This document shows, in pieces, positions 7,020 to 16,778 of a stretch of DNA of 64,000 nt (its first letter is position 1; each line of letters starts with the position of its first letter). Position numbers and translations under genes: made by a program. The stretch is from Clostridioides sp. ES-S-0054-01 (lineage in GTDB: Bacteria; Bacillota; Clostridia; Peptostreptococcales; Peptostreptococcaceae), in NCBI GenBank assembly GCA_021561035.1, contig CP067346.1, positions 3,069,001 to 3,133,000 of the forward strand, in the 5' to 3' direction. The notes beneath the pieces are model-generated. The model saw only the letters and a program-made list of their open reading frames with translations, ran no database searches and was not told the origin of the DNA.

Positions 7020-9341
7020 TCAAATAAATTGGTCTATTTCCTTACCTATAAGCACACCTTTGCCAAATATCTGTTTTGTATGCTCATTTTCATGTATATC
7101 ATATTTATATAAAAGTATTTTTAAATCTTCTAGCCCCTTTATATTTATATCCACTATATTTTGTTTAGCTTTATATATTGGTATATTTACACTTTTTTTA
7201 ATTATTTCTCTTCTAGCTTTTTTTCTCTTAGATTTTATTTCATTTATTAATTGTCTGTCTTCATTACTATATGCCTCTGTAAGTTCTTGACCCAAATTTT
7301 TATAATTTTTTATTAAAGTTTCTTCAATTTTATTATATATATCCTCTGGAATTACTGTATATCCTTCAATATTTCTAAGTATATTTTGTGCGTCTTTAGA
7401 ACCCAAACTATATGGTGTTATAGTATCTAAAATATTTAAAGCACTAGTAAATCTCTTTTTAAAAGCTGTACCTTCTAAACTTTCCTTAGAGTATAGTATC
7501 TTAACCATTTCTACCTTATATTTTTCTTCCATCTTCACACATTCTTTGCCATTTATAAAAGCTTTCAATAACTCAAGTCCATTTTTTACAATTGTTTCAT
7601 CATAAATACTGCCTATTCCTGTAGCTTTTTCTGTATATATAAATATATTTGGACTATTTTCTTTATACTCACGACTTCTATAACATCTTCCAAACCTTTG
7701 AAATAAACTGTCAAGTGTTGAATTTTCTGTATGAAGCTCATCAAAATCAATATCAAGGGATGCCTCTACTAATTGTGTTGTAATCCAAATTCCATTTCTA
7801 TCACTATTGGCAAATTCTTTTATATATTTTTCTAACTTTGCTCTATCTTCTTGTATATACATAGAATGTAGAAGATTTACATTAATATCTATTCCTTTTG
7901 ACTTAACTATCTCTTCTATTAACTCATATTTTTCTACAGCACTTTTAACTGTATTTACTATTACTAAAACTTTTTTATTCATTCCACTTTGTATTATTTT
8001 TTCTAAATTTTTATCTATTGAATTTTTTACAATGGCTACACAGTGTCGTATTTTTGTTGTATTTTTTGTTAATATAGCTATATTACTATCTATTACACCT
8101 CTTTTTTTTAGTTCATCTATATATATAGTTGGCATAGTAGCTGTCATTATCATAAATCTGCCACCTATCTTATGTATCATTTCTATGCCTTTTACCAGTA
8201 CAGCTGCTATTTCTGGCGAATATGCTTGTATCTCATCTATGACTACCTTTGAATATGCTAATGTTGAGTATACTTTTTCATAGCCTCTATACAAAAAAGG
8301 GAATTTAAATATTTGGTCTATTGTAGAAAATGTCAGCTTACAAGATAATAACTTTGCTAAATCTACAATCTCATTTGAATTTTCTTGATTACTTTCTTCC
8401 AGATAATCTATTGCTGTTGAATGTAACAATCCTAAGAATGTATCATTTGATTCTCCTACTCCAACTATATTTTTTGCCCTATCAAATAATGCATTTATAC
8501 TTACCCTTAATGGTAATGTAAAAAATGCCTTCTCTTTATCTATCCAAATTAAAGCAGTTTCTGTTTTTCCCATTCCTGTAGATGCAATCAGTATTATATT
8601 CTTGCTTCTATTCAATTTAGCAAATGCCTGAACTTCCCTTAGACTACCAAACTCTTTTATTAAATGTTTTTCTGTGTATTCGCCTATATTCATATTACTA
8701 TTACACTCCACAACCTCATGAGCAGAAGCACTATGGTCTAGTCTATGTAGTATACCTTTTAACATAATATATAAATTATAGTATTTATGATTTTTATCTA
8801 TTCTTTTTTCTATACCTTGTAAATATATATTGCTAAGTTTCTTAGTTTTTATATGATATCTGACATTAAATTCATTTTGTATTTCATCTACTTTATTTAT
8901 TAAATCCTTATCTAATACTTTTTGTACCAAATCTTTAAAATCTTCATCTATAAAGATATCTCTTTCATGATGATATACAATAATTTGATTGAGCACATCC
9001 ATTAAATCCCAATCATCTTCTATATCCAAGTATCCATAATTGATAAATGCAGGAGAAATAAAATTATGCCCTATATTGTTCTCTAAATTAGTTGTTATTT
9101 CAGGTTCATTTATTTCAATATCCATTCTACTTCTTATTAGCTTTTGAAATGGTGAAAATGCTTTTCCAACATCATGAAATTCTATAACAAAATCAAGCCA
9201 TTCCCAGAATTTTTCTTTACCTAAAAAATCTAACTTATTTATACTTGTATCATAACAACACTTTAATATATTTCTTTGTTCTAAAAGCTCATCAGTATGT
9301 TCTCTTAATGTTTCTACTGGATTAGATTTTGCATATATCAA
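7020..9341 (-). CDS. cas3: CRISPR-associated helicase/nuclease Cas3 (HD + DEAD-like)
   Basis: Cas3 is recruited to Cascade-bound DNA and unwinds and degrades it. The 773-residue protein has a fused N-terminal HD nuclease (His15 in REHTDELL, HD at 56-57 in EFHDVGKAFSPF, His92 in GHNF, YHHERD near 123) and a C-terminal SF2 helicase: Walker A STGMGKTE (about 254-261), DEIQ Walker B (369-372), motif III TATMP (400-404), motif V QLVEASLDIDFD and motif VI QRFGRCYR (548-555). All key residues are intact. The start is a TTG at 9341 whose bases overlap the cas5 TGA stop (TTGA); AAGGAGATGAG lies ahead within cas5, which suggests translational coupling. Confidence 0.97.
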   Translation of the reverse strand: MIYAKSNPVETLREHTDELLEQRNILKCCYDTSINKLDFLGKEKFWEWLDFVIEFHDVGKAFSPFQKLIRSRMDIEINEPEITTNLENNIGHNFISPAFINYGYLDIEDDWDLMDVLNQIIVYHHERDIFIDEDFKDLVQKVLDKDLINKVDEIQNEFNVRYHIKTKKLSNIYLQGIEKRIDKNHKYYNLYIMLKGILHRLDHSASAHEVVECNSNMNIGEYTEKHLIKEFGSLREVQAFAKLNRSKNIILIASTGMGKTETALIWIDKEKAFFTLPLRVSINALFDRAKNIVGVGESNDTFLGLLHSTAIDYLEESNQENSNEIVDLAKLLSCKLTFSTIDQIFKFPFLYRGYEKVYSTLAYSKVVIDEIQAYSPEIAAVLVKGIEMIHKIGGRFMIMTATMPTIYIDELKKRGVIDSNIAILTKNTTKIRHCVAIVKNSIDKNLEKIIQSGMNKKVLVIVNTVKSAVEKYELIEEIVKSKGIDINVNLLHSMYIQEDRAKLEKYIKEFANSDRNGIWITTQLVEASLDIDFDELHTENSTLDSLFQRFGRCYRSREYKENSPNIFIYTEKATGIGSIYDETIVKNGLELLKAFINGKECVKMEEKYKVEMVKILYSKESLEGTAFKKRFTSALNILDTITPYSLGSKDAQNILRNIEGYTVIPEDIYNKIEETLIKNYKNLGQELTEAYSNEDRQLINEIKSKRKKARREIIKKSVNIPIYKAKQNIVDINIKGLEDLKILLYKYDIHENEHTKQIFGKGVLIGKEIDQFI

Positions 9342-10057
9342 TAAGACTCATCTCCTTCTTTTCTATTAAAGTATAATAAATCTCCATCTGCATCTAACAA
9401 TATATATCCACGTCTTATTTTATTACCTTTTTCAATATAATAACTATCAATTTTGTTCCAAATTCTTTTTTTATCTTTATTAGCATTATTTTTATAATAA
9501 TTGTTGAGTCTATAGCTTATCCCATTTATTACTTTATCTTGTAAAGTTGACTTTGGTATATATATAGGTCGTCTTATCTTATATTTTGATAATTTGTGAT
9601 TTTCATAATCATCTACTTCTACTTTCACAGCATTTACTTCAAACTTATTAACTTCTACAAATCTAATATCATTAATTCTTACTAAATCTTCTTTTCTACC
9701 TAATGATAAATGCTCATCATAATTTAATAAACTATCATATAATTTTTTTAATAATTCAAAATCCCCACCTATATGAATTATCAAATTTACATTCAATAAC
9801 ATATGACTGTTCATTGGCATAGATGTAATACTATCCTTTTTGTAAAAATAAGTTGTCTGATAATTATTAAATATACTTTCATATGTTCCTTGCACACTTA
9901 TATTAAATGGTATATACTCTGTAGCATTTAATGTTTTGTGAATTAATCCATTTACTGTAGAATACGGTGGTAGTGGATATGTCTCTGTAATCTTCATAGC
10001 AAATGGCTTTTTATAGCATGCAGTTTCTTGAAATAAATCTAATTTCAAAACCTTCAT
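9338..10057 (-). CDS. cas5: CRISPR-associated protein Cas5 (type I-B)
   Basis: Cas5, 239 residues, caps the 5' handle of crRNA in Cascade. The N-terminus MKVLKLDLFQETACYKKP followed by YPLPPYSTVNGLIHKTL is the Cas5b/Cas5t signature (the PPYSTVNGLIH segment is strongly conserved). SLGRKEDLVRI in the middle is the second RAMP-fold motif. It begins one base after the cas7 stop and shares its own stop codon with the cas3 start, so the three genes are tightly coupled. No lesion is seen. Confidence 0.95.
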   Translation of the reverse strand: MKVLKLDLFQETACYKKPFAMKITETYPLPPYSTVNGLIHKTLNATEYIPFNISVQGTYESIFNNYQTTYFYKKDSITSMPMNSHMLLNVNLIIHIGGDFELLKKLYDSLLNYDEHLSLGRKEDLVRINDIRFVEVNKFEVNAVKVEVDDYENHKLSKYKIRRPIYIPKSTLQDKVINGISYRLNNYYKNNANKDKKRIWNKIDSYYIEKGNKIRRGYILLDADGDLLYFNRKEGDESY

Positions 10058-10058
10058 A

Positions 10059-10973
10059 TTAATTCACCCCATAATATTCCTTTACCTCTTTAACTAATTG
10101 TCCAAAAAATTTATCTACACTTAAAAAATTATCTTCAAATAACTCCTCAAATTCTTCTTTATTTGTAAATGCTCCGTCTACCATTCCCACATAGGTAAAC
10201 TCTTTTAGACCCTTTCCTAAAAAAGTACCTTGAACTACTTCTTCTATTGCTGACTTATTTACTTTAAATCCATTTTTATCTCCTTTTAATTTAATTCTAC
10301 CCAAGAAAAATGGATTTGGTATTTCATATACTCCTCCTACTAAAAATAGAGGAGATAAATTTTCTTGTCTACCTCTAATATTTCTATTCAATACTTTTAT
10401 TATTTCTAAAAATTCTACTACTCTTCTACATTTATCTTTATTATCAAGTTCTATATCTCCATCCTTACCTATTTTAGATAAATCTATAGTCACTGTATAT
10501 GTATAATAACTTAAATGTTGCTCTATGTTGGCAAGATTAGGGTGTTCTCCTATTCTATCTGCTAATCCTTTATTATTTAAAAAATCCATATCGCTTCTAT
10601 ATGGCTCAAGAGAAATCGCATTACTCAATCTTACAGTGGCTTCTCTAGTCAATGAACCCCCTTTTTTATCTTTCTCATCTTTTTTATTTGTTTTCATATA
10701 TCCAAATAAGTCCATTTCTTCTGATTCTCTTATGCTTATATTGTCTTTAAACTGAATTGTACCTTTTCCTTTATCAACAACTTGTAAATTCCAATTAAAT
10801 AACTCCGAAGCTAATCGTACTATGTCATATCTTAGACACTGACGAGATGCAAATGTATAGATGTTTCCATCATCTCTACTTAGTTTTTTTAATTCTGATA
10901 TATTACCTATCCCTTCACCATAGTTTAAACTTTGAGCCTGTGCTATTACTGTAAATGTTAATCCTCTTTTCAT
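10059..10973 (-). CDS. cas7: CRISPR-associated protein Cas7 (type I-B, Cst2/DevR family)
   Basis: Cas7, 304 residues, polymerises along crRNA to form the Cascade backbone. The RRM-like start KRGLTFTVIAQAQSLNYGEGIGN and the arginine-containing ASRQCLRYDIVRLASE are typical of the DevR/Cst2 subfamily, as are GGSLTREATVRLSNAISLEPY and NRNIRGRQENLSPLFLVGGVY. The gene starts one base after the cas8b stop with GAGGAGGAAAA as ribosome binding site, consistent with the high expression this subunit needs. Confidence 0.95.
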   Translation of the reverse strand: MKRGLTFTVIAQAQSLNYGEGIGNISELKKLSRDDGNIYTFASRQCLRYDIVRLASELFNWNLQVVDKGKGTIQFKDNISIRESEEMDLFGYMKTNKKDEKDKKGGSLTREATVRLSNAISLEPYRSDMDFLNNKGLADRIGEHPNLANIEQHLSYYTYTVTIDLSKIGKDGDIELDNKDKCRRVVEFLEIIKVLNRNIRGRQENLSPLFLVGGVYEIPNPFFLGRIKLKGDKNGFKVNKSAIEEVVQGTFLGKGLKEFTYVGMVDGAFTNKEEFEELFEDNFLSVDKFFGQLVKEVKEYYGVN

Positions 10974-10974
10974 C

Positions 10975-12855
10975 TTATTTTTCCTCCTCTTCGTTTGTTA
11001 GTTTATCTTTTCCTTCATATTTTCCAGAAATTAATCCAGATATAAAAGCATGACCTATAGATTCAAAGTCTAAATCTTTTTCAATCTCTATATCTAAAAA
11101 AAACGCTGGAAGCTTTTTTTCAGCTGACATAAAAATTCTTATAAGTGTATCCATAAAATCACTTTTATTTCCTACTTTAACTAAATTTAAAAGTTTATAA
11201 CTTACTCCATCTATTTTATTTTTAGAATTTTTATTGACATAATGGTCATGTATATCACAACCCAAATAATAAATTATTCTCAGTTTTTCATCATTCTTTT
11301 CCAAATTTTTACTATCCATTCTATATACCCCCTTCTTATAACTATTTATTAATGCTCTTAATTGGACTACTCTAAAACAATCTATTCCTAATATATTTGA
11401 TTTGTTGTTGCTTTCCATATAATTATTAACTTTATTTCTTAAAGTATTATTAGTTAAATGCTTCAAGTCCCTATTTTTCAAGCTTAAATCTAATACATTT
11501 GATTTAAGCTTATAATCATAGATACTTTGTATTTTTTTATTTGCATACTCATCTGTAAAAATTTTTGCTAAATAAGTAGGAATATTAAAGTAATTTATTT
11601 TACACTTTTTAGAATCTATACTTGCTTTGAATTCTACAAAAAGGATATTCGCAAGTTGCCATTCACTTTTTAATTTATTTTCTTCTACTATTATAGTTTT
11701 TATAAATTTATTAAAAAAGTTTTCATATTTTGAATCTGATAACTCACTTTTCTGTAGTTTCAACTCATTATTTCTTTCAAAAAGCTCATTTATAGAAGTA
11801 TCCATGTTAACAAATAAATAAAACTCATTCTCTTCATTAGATAAATAGTTCTTTCTTGTATAAGTAGCCCCTGCTGGAGTACAGAATAATATAAGCTTAC
11901 AAACATCACATATTGATGATGTATACTCCTGATTCCAAAACATATTCCTAGCATTATTGGTACTTACTCCAAGTGGAGCAAAATTACTTTCTGAGTATTC
12001 ATCTAATATTCCTTTATATGAACCACACATTTCACATACTTCTAAACCATCCATATACAACTTTATGTCTTCAATACTTTTATTTTTCTTTATAAAGTTT
12101 TTATTTATTTCCTTCATAATTTTTTCTATAGTATTTACACTAGACTTACTAACTTTTTTTTCACTTATATCCTTAGCTATACTATTTAATCTATCATTCA
12201 AATAGTTTTTCAACTTATCACAGTCATTCTCTTCTAATAAATCTTCTAACTCTCCAAAATATATAATTTGTCTTAAATAATCATTAAACATTACTTGTTT
12301 TAATCCATCTAAATCTAATTTAGCCTTAGCAACATTAAAAAAACTAACTTGTCCAAAATAATTATCTTGAACTACATATTTATAAAGATTGGCTGTAAGT
12401 CTGTCATTTATTGATTTTATTTTAAATATATCAATAATCTCATCAATTAAAGTTTCTAATAAATCAAATTCATCATAACTTTTTATCTTAGACATAATGT
12501 CTAGCTTTTCTTTTATCAAGTTAGAATTATCTTCATCAAATTTTTTGACCTTATCATTTTGCTGTTTTATATTATCCTTAATTTTCTTAATTCCATCTTT
12601 GATTTTATCAGGCTTAGACTTAATAAAATTTATATTATAATCAACACTCTTTCTAATCCTTTTGGATACATCATATTCATCCATGAAGTAATCAAAATAA
12701 TACTCATGAAAGTTTCCAAGAAAGGAACTATCAAATTCAATATAGTCTTCCATAATAAATATTTCTGATTTCTTCTCTGATTTCTTTATTATGTTTAAAA
12801 ATCCAACTATACCCATATTAAAGAACCAGTCTCCTCTATAAACTCTTAACTTCAT
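10975..12855 (-). CDS. cas8b: Cascade large subunit Cas8b (Cst1 type)
   Basis: This 626-residue protein is the large subunit of type I-B Cascade, expected to recognise the PAM and recruit Cas3. It belongs to the Cst1/Cas8b1 group: the N-terminus MKLRVYRGDWFFNMGIVGFL is characteristic, and a zinc-finger-like pair is present as CEMCGSYKG (about 275) and CDVCKLILFC (about 320). The middle is lysine-rich and probably helical (residues 70-120 look coiled-coil forming). It lies between cas6 and cas7 with a five-base gap to cas6 and GGAGGTGAGAT in front. Large subunits diverge fast, so the name relies on position and the cysteine motif as much as on sequence. Confidence 0.93.
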   Translation of the reverse strand: MKLRVYRGDWFFNMGIVGFLNIIKKSEKKSEIFIMEDYIEFDSSFLGNFHEYYFDYFMDEYDVSKRIRKSVDYNINFIKSKPDKIKDGIKKIKDNIKQQNDKVKKFDEDNSNLIKEKLDIMSKIKSYDEFDLLETLIDEIIDIFKIKSINDRLTANLYKYVVQDNYFGQVSFFNVAKAKLDLDGLKQVMFNDYLRQIIYFGELEDLLEENDCDKLKNYLNDRLNSIAKDISEKKVSKSSVNTIEKIMKEINKNFIKKNKSIEDIKLYMDGLEVCEMCGSYKGILDEYSESNFAPLGVSTNNARNMFWNQEYTSSICDVCKLILFCTPAGATYTRKNYLSNEENEFYLFVNMDTSINELFERNNELKLQKSELSDSKYENFFNKFIKTIIVEENKLKSEWQLANILFVEFKASIDSKKCKINYFNIPTYLAKIFTDEYANKKIQSIYDYKLKSNVLDLSLKNRDLKHLTNNTLRNKVNNYMESNNKSNILGIDCFRVVQLRALINSYKKGVYRMDSKNLEKNDEKLRIIYYLGCDIHDHYVNKNSKNKIDGVSYKLLNLVKVGNKSDFMDTLIRIFMSAEKKLPAFFLDIEIEKDLDFESIGHAFISGLISGKYEGKDKLTNEEEEK

Positions 12856-12860
12856 TTATC

Positions 12861-13598
12861 TCACCTCCATTCTAGAATATCTACATTTCCAAACCCCTGT
12901 GCTCGCCTAAAACCTACTCCTAGGTTGTAGATAAGATTTAAGTCATCAATATCGCCTTTTAATATAAACTTACCTTTGTAACCATTAACATATTGATACT
13001 CTTTTCCTGTTATTTTTTTAAATTCTCTTAAACGCTCTTTAACAACTACCTTTTTAAAACCTATATTTTCAAATTCTAGTTTTCTTTTTAATCCATTTCC
13101 TCTATAGTTTTTGATAACTTCATTAGTTATATAGTTTAACTCTTCTATATATCCATCATCATTTATCTCCAAGAATTTTCCTTCTTTAGACTTTATACAA
13201 ATTGGAGATAGTGCATTAAATAGTACCATCTCTTTTGTTACCTTCTTTTCTCTTGATAAGTCTATTCTAATCCTTGTAAGTTCATATTCTTTATATAAGC
13301 ACTTTTTAGAAGTCATTAATCCATTATATATATGAAAACCTAATTCTAAATCTGGAGTACTTATATTTAATATTACTTTATCTTTAATAATAAAATTGTC
13401 GCCTTCAATGCTATATTTTTTTATATAAACTGAAAATGTGAAATTTTTAGTTTTTTTATTATTTTTTTCATTATAATAGTACATATTTTTATAGTAATCT
13501 TCATTAGACTTTCTTATCGCTTCTTTTATAATACTCATAAAGAGTGAATTATAAGATATTGGTATACAATCTGTACTAAATTCAATTTTCATTTTCAT
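12861..13598 (-). CDS. cas6: CRISPR RNA endoribonuclease Cas6
   Basis: Cas6, 245 residues, cuts the pre-crRNA within each repeat. The protein is a tandem RAMP fold; the C-terminal glycine-rich loop is clear as GVGFRRAQGFGNVDILEW. The N-terminus KIEFSTDCIPISYNSLFMSIIKEAI is the usual first strand and helix. A catalytic His is not obvious near the N-terminus, as in several I-B Cas6 proteins where Tyr/His positions vary. It is the first cas gene proper, 77 bases after the WYL regulator, with AGAGAGGTGAT in front. A small remnant repeat-like string at 7008-7018 is coincidental AT-rich sequence. Confidence 0.94.
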   Translation of the reverse strand: MKMKIEFSTDCIPISYNSLFMSIIKEAIRKSNEDYYKNMYYYNEKNNKKTKNFTFSVYIKKYSIEGDNFIIKDKVILNISTPDLELGFHIYNGLMTSKKCLYKEYELTRIRIDLSREKKVTKEMVLFNALSPICIKSKEGKFLEINDDGYIEELNYITNEVIKNYRGNGLKRKLEFENIGFKKVVVKERLREFKKITGKEYQYVNGYKGKFILKGDIDDLNLIYNLGVGFRRAQGFGNVDILEWR

Positions 13599-13675
13599 AA
13601 TATCACCTCTCTCAACTAATATATTAACACTAGACCGTGAAGTATATCTGTCTGAATATAAATTATTTAAAAAAA

Positions 13676-14629
13676 TCAGTAAATTTTTTTCATTTTTTCA
13701 ATTTCTGACAATATATCATCTCTAAGTCTAATAGGTTCTATAACTTCAACATAAGCTCCCATACTCAAAATCCAACTTTTTATCTCTTCATAACCTCTCA
13801 TTTTAGCTTTAAATAGTATAGAATTATTGTCATACTCTACAATTTGTTGATTATTAACCCAAACTTTCTCCTTTATAATTATTGAAAATGGATGGCTAAT
13901 TTTTATAACAACATTAATTTCTTCTCCCTTATAAATTCCTATACTATTTTTACTATATTCATCCCAATTAAAACTTTTATCTACATTATATTTTTCTTCT
14001 AAAACCTTATAACTTTTAATTCTACATAATTTAAAATCTATAAACTTAAGCCTTTTTTCACAAAAAGCTACCATATAGGTATCTGATTTATAGTTAAATA
14101 AACCGTATGGATGAACAATTCTTTCGCTACTACCTAAGTTCAATGAATAATATTCTATCCAAAGCTTACGTTTTGTCGTATACGCTCTAGTTATTTCGTT
14201 ACATTTATTTTTTTCAAACTCATAATTACAATTACGTTGTGCTTGTACTGTGAAATAATCCATATATGTATCGCTTTTTTCTCCTGTATTTAATACTGCT
14301 TTTATTTTTTCTACAATACTATTAAATTCATTTTTGTAAATATCATTATTGTACTCTAGTTGTGAATTTATCATGTCTAGAATTGAAACTTCACTATCCA
14401 ATAATTTAATTAGTGAGATACTATTACATTTATCAATTTCATATCCACCATAAATCCCAGGTGTTGAATTTATAAATATACCTGCTTGTTCTAAATATTC
14501 CTTATAACTTTTTATTTGCCTTTCACTTACTTCCAATTCTTCTGCTAGCTCTTTACACTTCATTCTTCCTCTACTTTGAATTAATATCATCATTCTTATT
14601 GTATTAGCTAATTTACTAATGAATAACAC
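13676..14629 (-). CDS. HTH-WYL transcriptional regulator preceding the cas operon
   Basis: A 317-residue regulator with an N-terminal winged helix (TIRMMILIQSRGRMKCKELAEELEVSERQIKSYKEYLEQAGI, about 8-55) and a WYL domain (about 160-235, seen as KRKLWIEYYSLN...RIVHPYGLFNYKSDTYMVAFCEKR). WYL domains bind ligands such as nucleic acids and often regulate defence loci. It is first in the same direction as cas6, so it may control the system. The start is uncertain: the GTG at 14629 overlaps the AGGAGG motif itself, whereas an ATT at 14620 (ATT AGT AAA) sits eight bases after AGGAGG, as if a former ATG had mutated or a rare ATT start is used. Confidence 0.9.
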   Translation of the reverse strand: MLFISKLANTIRMMILIQSRGRMKCKELAEELEVSERQIKSYKEYLEQAGIFINSTPGIYGGYEIDKCNSISLIKLLDSEVSILDMINSQLEYNNDIYKNEFNSIVEKIKAVLNTGEKSDTYMDYFTVQAQRNCNYEFEKNKCNEITRAYTTKRKLWIEYYSLNLGSSERIVHPYGLFNYKSDTYMVAFCEKRLKFIDFKLCRIKSYKVLEEKYNVDKSFNWDEYSKNSIGIYKGEEINVVIKISHPFSIIIKEKVWVNNQQIVEYDNNSILFKAKMRGYEEIKSWILSMGAYVEVIEPIRLRDDILSEIEKMKKIY

Positions 14630-14645
14630 CTCCTAATAATATTAA

Positions 14646-14684
14646 TTAATATCTTATATTGTTTATTTCTACACATATATACAT
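14646..14684 (-). CDS. Possible 12-codon leader peptide upstream of the WYL regulator
   Basis: AAGGAGG at 14689-14695 lies four bases before an ATG at 14684 that opens a short frame, MYICVEINNIRY, ending in TAA at 14646, just upstream of the regulator's own AGGAGG. The ribosome binding site is among the best in the window, which is odd for noncoding DNA. It could be a translated leader that tunes regulator expression. It is too short for any similarity argument, so treat it as a candidate only. Confidence 0.35.
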   Translation of the reverse strand: MYICVEINNIRY

Positions 14685-14775
14685 ATAACCTCCTTATGTT
14701 TTATATAAGTAGAATTTTTTACTATTTAGATACTTATTATGACATATTAGTATATAATTTTAATAATTAATACAA

Positions 14776-14822
14776 TAAAAAATATTACTGAAAAAATAAA
14801 TATTTATAATTCCAGTAATATT
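14776..14822 (-). terminator. Rho-independent-like terminator of the Bce permease operon
   Basis: Reading leftwards, AATATTACTG at 14813-14822 (as its complement) pairs with the matching arm at 14781-14790, giving a 10-bp AT-rich stem with a 22-nt loop, followed by TTTTTTATTG. It is about 40 nt after the permease stop. Confidence 0.55.
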
Positions 14823-14861
14823 AATCAATTTTAAATACTTCTTATTAGTTAATAGCCTATC

Positions 14862-16778
14862 CTAAAAATTAACTAAGTTTAATCTTATCTCTTTTAAATA
14901 ATTATTTCTCACAATTAAGAAATACACTATTTGAACTAAAAATAGGCTTCCCATTACCAAAACTGCTGAAGATGCTACTTCTATATCAAAAGAATTCTTC
15001 AAAGCAGTAAGTGCAAATATCGAATGTACAACTGCCACTACATAAGGTAATAAAAACACAATTCCAATCTCAATAGTTGAAGCTTTTTTAATCTCATTAT
15101 ATGTCATCCCCAATTTATTTAACTGCTCATACTTTTTCTTATCAACTTGACAATCCATATAAAACTTATTATATAAAAAGCTACTTGTAGTAACAAAGAA
15201 AATTAAACCTATAAATATTGCTAAAAATATAAATGTAGAATACATTAATTTCCCAGTTTCTATCATTAAGTCTTTAGAGAAAAACAAATATGGCTGCATC
15301 CCAGACTCATTATTAAATTTATTCTCAAATTGTCTACATATCTCTATAGTTTTACTTGAATCCTCTACTTCAAATGCAGTAAATCTATCCACTATAAATT
15401 TTGATTCTATACTATCATAAAAATTATCCTTTACCACATACATATTTTTATAATATGCTGGCATAACACATTCTTCTACTTGTTTTGCTACCTTTAAACT
15501 TTTATTCCCTACAATAACATTTTCTTTGACTTTCTTATTTCCTGGTAAACTTGATGATAATAATGATATAGATTCATTATCTTCAAAACTTATAGGCTTA
15601 ACCCCTATAGCCTCTGTTATTTCTAGGTACTTAGATTCTTTCATAATTCTGACATTAAAATCACTTTTCTTGGGAAATACAGTTTTAAATTCACCATTAA
15701 TTATTGTATAGTCTATATTTTCTTTTTTTAGCTTAGTTTCTATAAATCTCATTCTTTCCTTGTCTTTTTCTTTGCTATCAGGCTTCTTAGGGTCATTATG
15801 CAAGGTCATAGTTGAATAATATATTGTATTAGGATATATTAAATTAATTTGACGATTTACATCTTTCCAAAAAGAATAAACTGTACCTATAGCAGTAAAT
15901 GTTACTGCAGAAGTTATAGTTATCAAGAAAAATATTCTAGCATTATCCTTTACTTTATAAATTAAGTTTGAAATCCAAAGCATATTTGTATTTTTTCTAT
16001 AAAATCTCTTGTTTAATTTTAGCTTCTTCATAAAAAACACACTAAATTGAGAAAAGAATAAATAGGTTGCTACTATAGTAAGAAATGTAACTGGAACTAA
16101 GCGCAGATATGTCGTATATTGGTCAGTTGAGGTAACAGCATTATAATATGCTATTATAAACAGACAAATACTTAATATAGCAAGCATTAGTGATGTTTTA
16201 GGCTCTGGTTTTGGAGTTTTTGTACCTTTAAGTAACTTCAACACCTGATTTTCCTTAACTATAAAAGAAGTAAATATTGATGTCAATATAGCTAAAATCA
16301 TAAAATATATTAAAGTAGACAATATTGCATTAAATGGTATATAGAATTTTAATGGTGATAATTCTAAAAAAGTAGCCATAATCACTAAAAATATCTTTGC
16401 AAAGATTAAGCCTATTATTATTCCAATTACAGAAGATACTATATTTATTATCATATTTTCTATAAAGATTAATTTCATTACTTGGCGTTTTGATATACCT
16501 GTAATATAAAGTATTCCAAATTCTTTATATCTACTTTTAAGAAACACACTAACTGAATAAAACACAAAGAAGAATAAGAATAGATATGCAATTATCTTAC
16601 TCATCTTGAGACCTTCTTTTAAATAATCAGGAAATTGAGATACATCTAAATCTGGATGACTTGTAAACATAATAAAAGAAAATAGCAGTGAAGATGATAT
16701 AACAATACTTGCTAAGTATCCTAAATACGCTTTAATATTTCTTGAAATATTGTTAATAGCAAACTGTTTTATATTCAT
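14862..16778 (-). CDS. BceB-type ABC transporter permease (FtsX superfamily)
   Basis: A 638-residue permease of the peptide-antibiotic Bce/Vex class, which frees undecaprenyl-linked cell wall precursors from bound peptides such as bacitracin and also acts as the sensor for its kinase. MNIKQFAINNISRNIKAYLGYLASIVISSSLLFSF is the classic BceB N-terminus (first membrane segment). FtsX-type membrane segments follow at about 50-75, 105-135, 150-175, 195-215, 225-245 and 285-305; a large extracytoplasmic domain covers about 310-515; three or four membrane segments close the protein. The ATG is directly coupled to the ATPase stop. It is not truncated relative to the family (about 620-660). Confidence 0.93.
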   Translation of the reverse strand: MNIKQFAINNISRNIKAYLGYLASIVISSSLLFSFIMFTSHPDLDVSQFPDYLKEGLKMSKIIAYLFLFFFVFYSVSVFLKSRYKEFGILYITGISKRQVMKLIFIENMIINIVSSVIGIIIGLIFAKIFLVIMATFLELSPLKFYIPFNAILSTLIYFMILAILTSIFTSFIVKENQVLKLLKGTKTPKPEPKTSLMLAILSICLFIIAYYNAVTSTDQYTTYLRLVPVTFLTIVATYLFFSQFSVFFMKKLKLNKRFYRKNTNMLWISNLIYKVKDNARIFFLITITSAVTFTAIGTVYSFWKDVNRQINLIYPNTIYYSTMTLHNDPKKPDSKEKDKERMRFIETKLKKENIDYTIINGEFKTVFPKKSDFNVRIMKESKYLEITEAIGVKPISFEDNESISLLSSSLPGNKKVKENVIVGNKSLKVAKQVEECVMPAYYKNMYVVKDNFYDSIESKFIVDRFTAFEVEDSSKTIEICRQFENKFNNESGMQPYLFFSKDLMIETGKLMYSTFIFLAIFIGLIFFVTTSSFLYNKFYMDCQVDKKKYEQLNKLGMTYNEIKKASTIEIGIVFLLPYVVAVVHSIFALTALKNSFDIEVASSAVLVMGSLFLVQIVYFLIVRNNYLKEIRLNLVNF

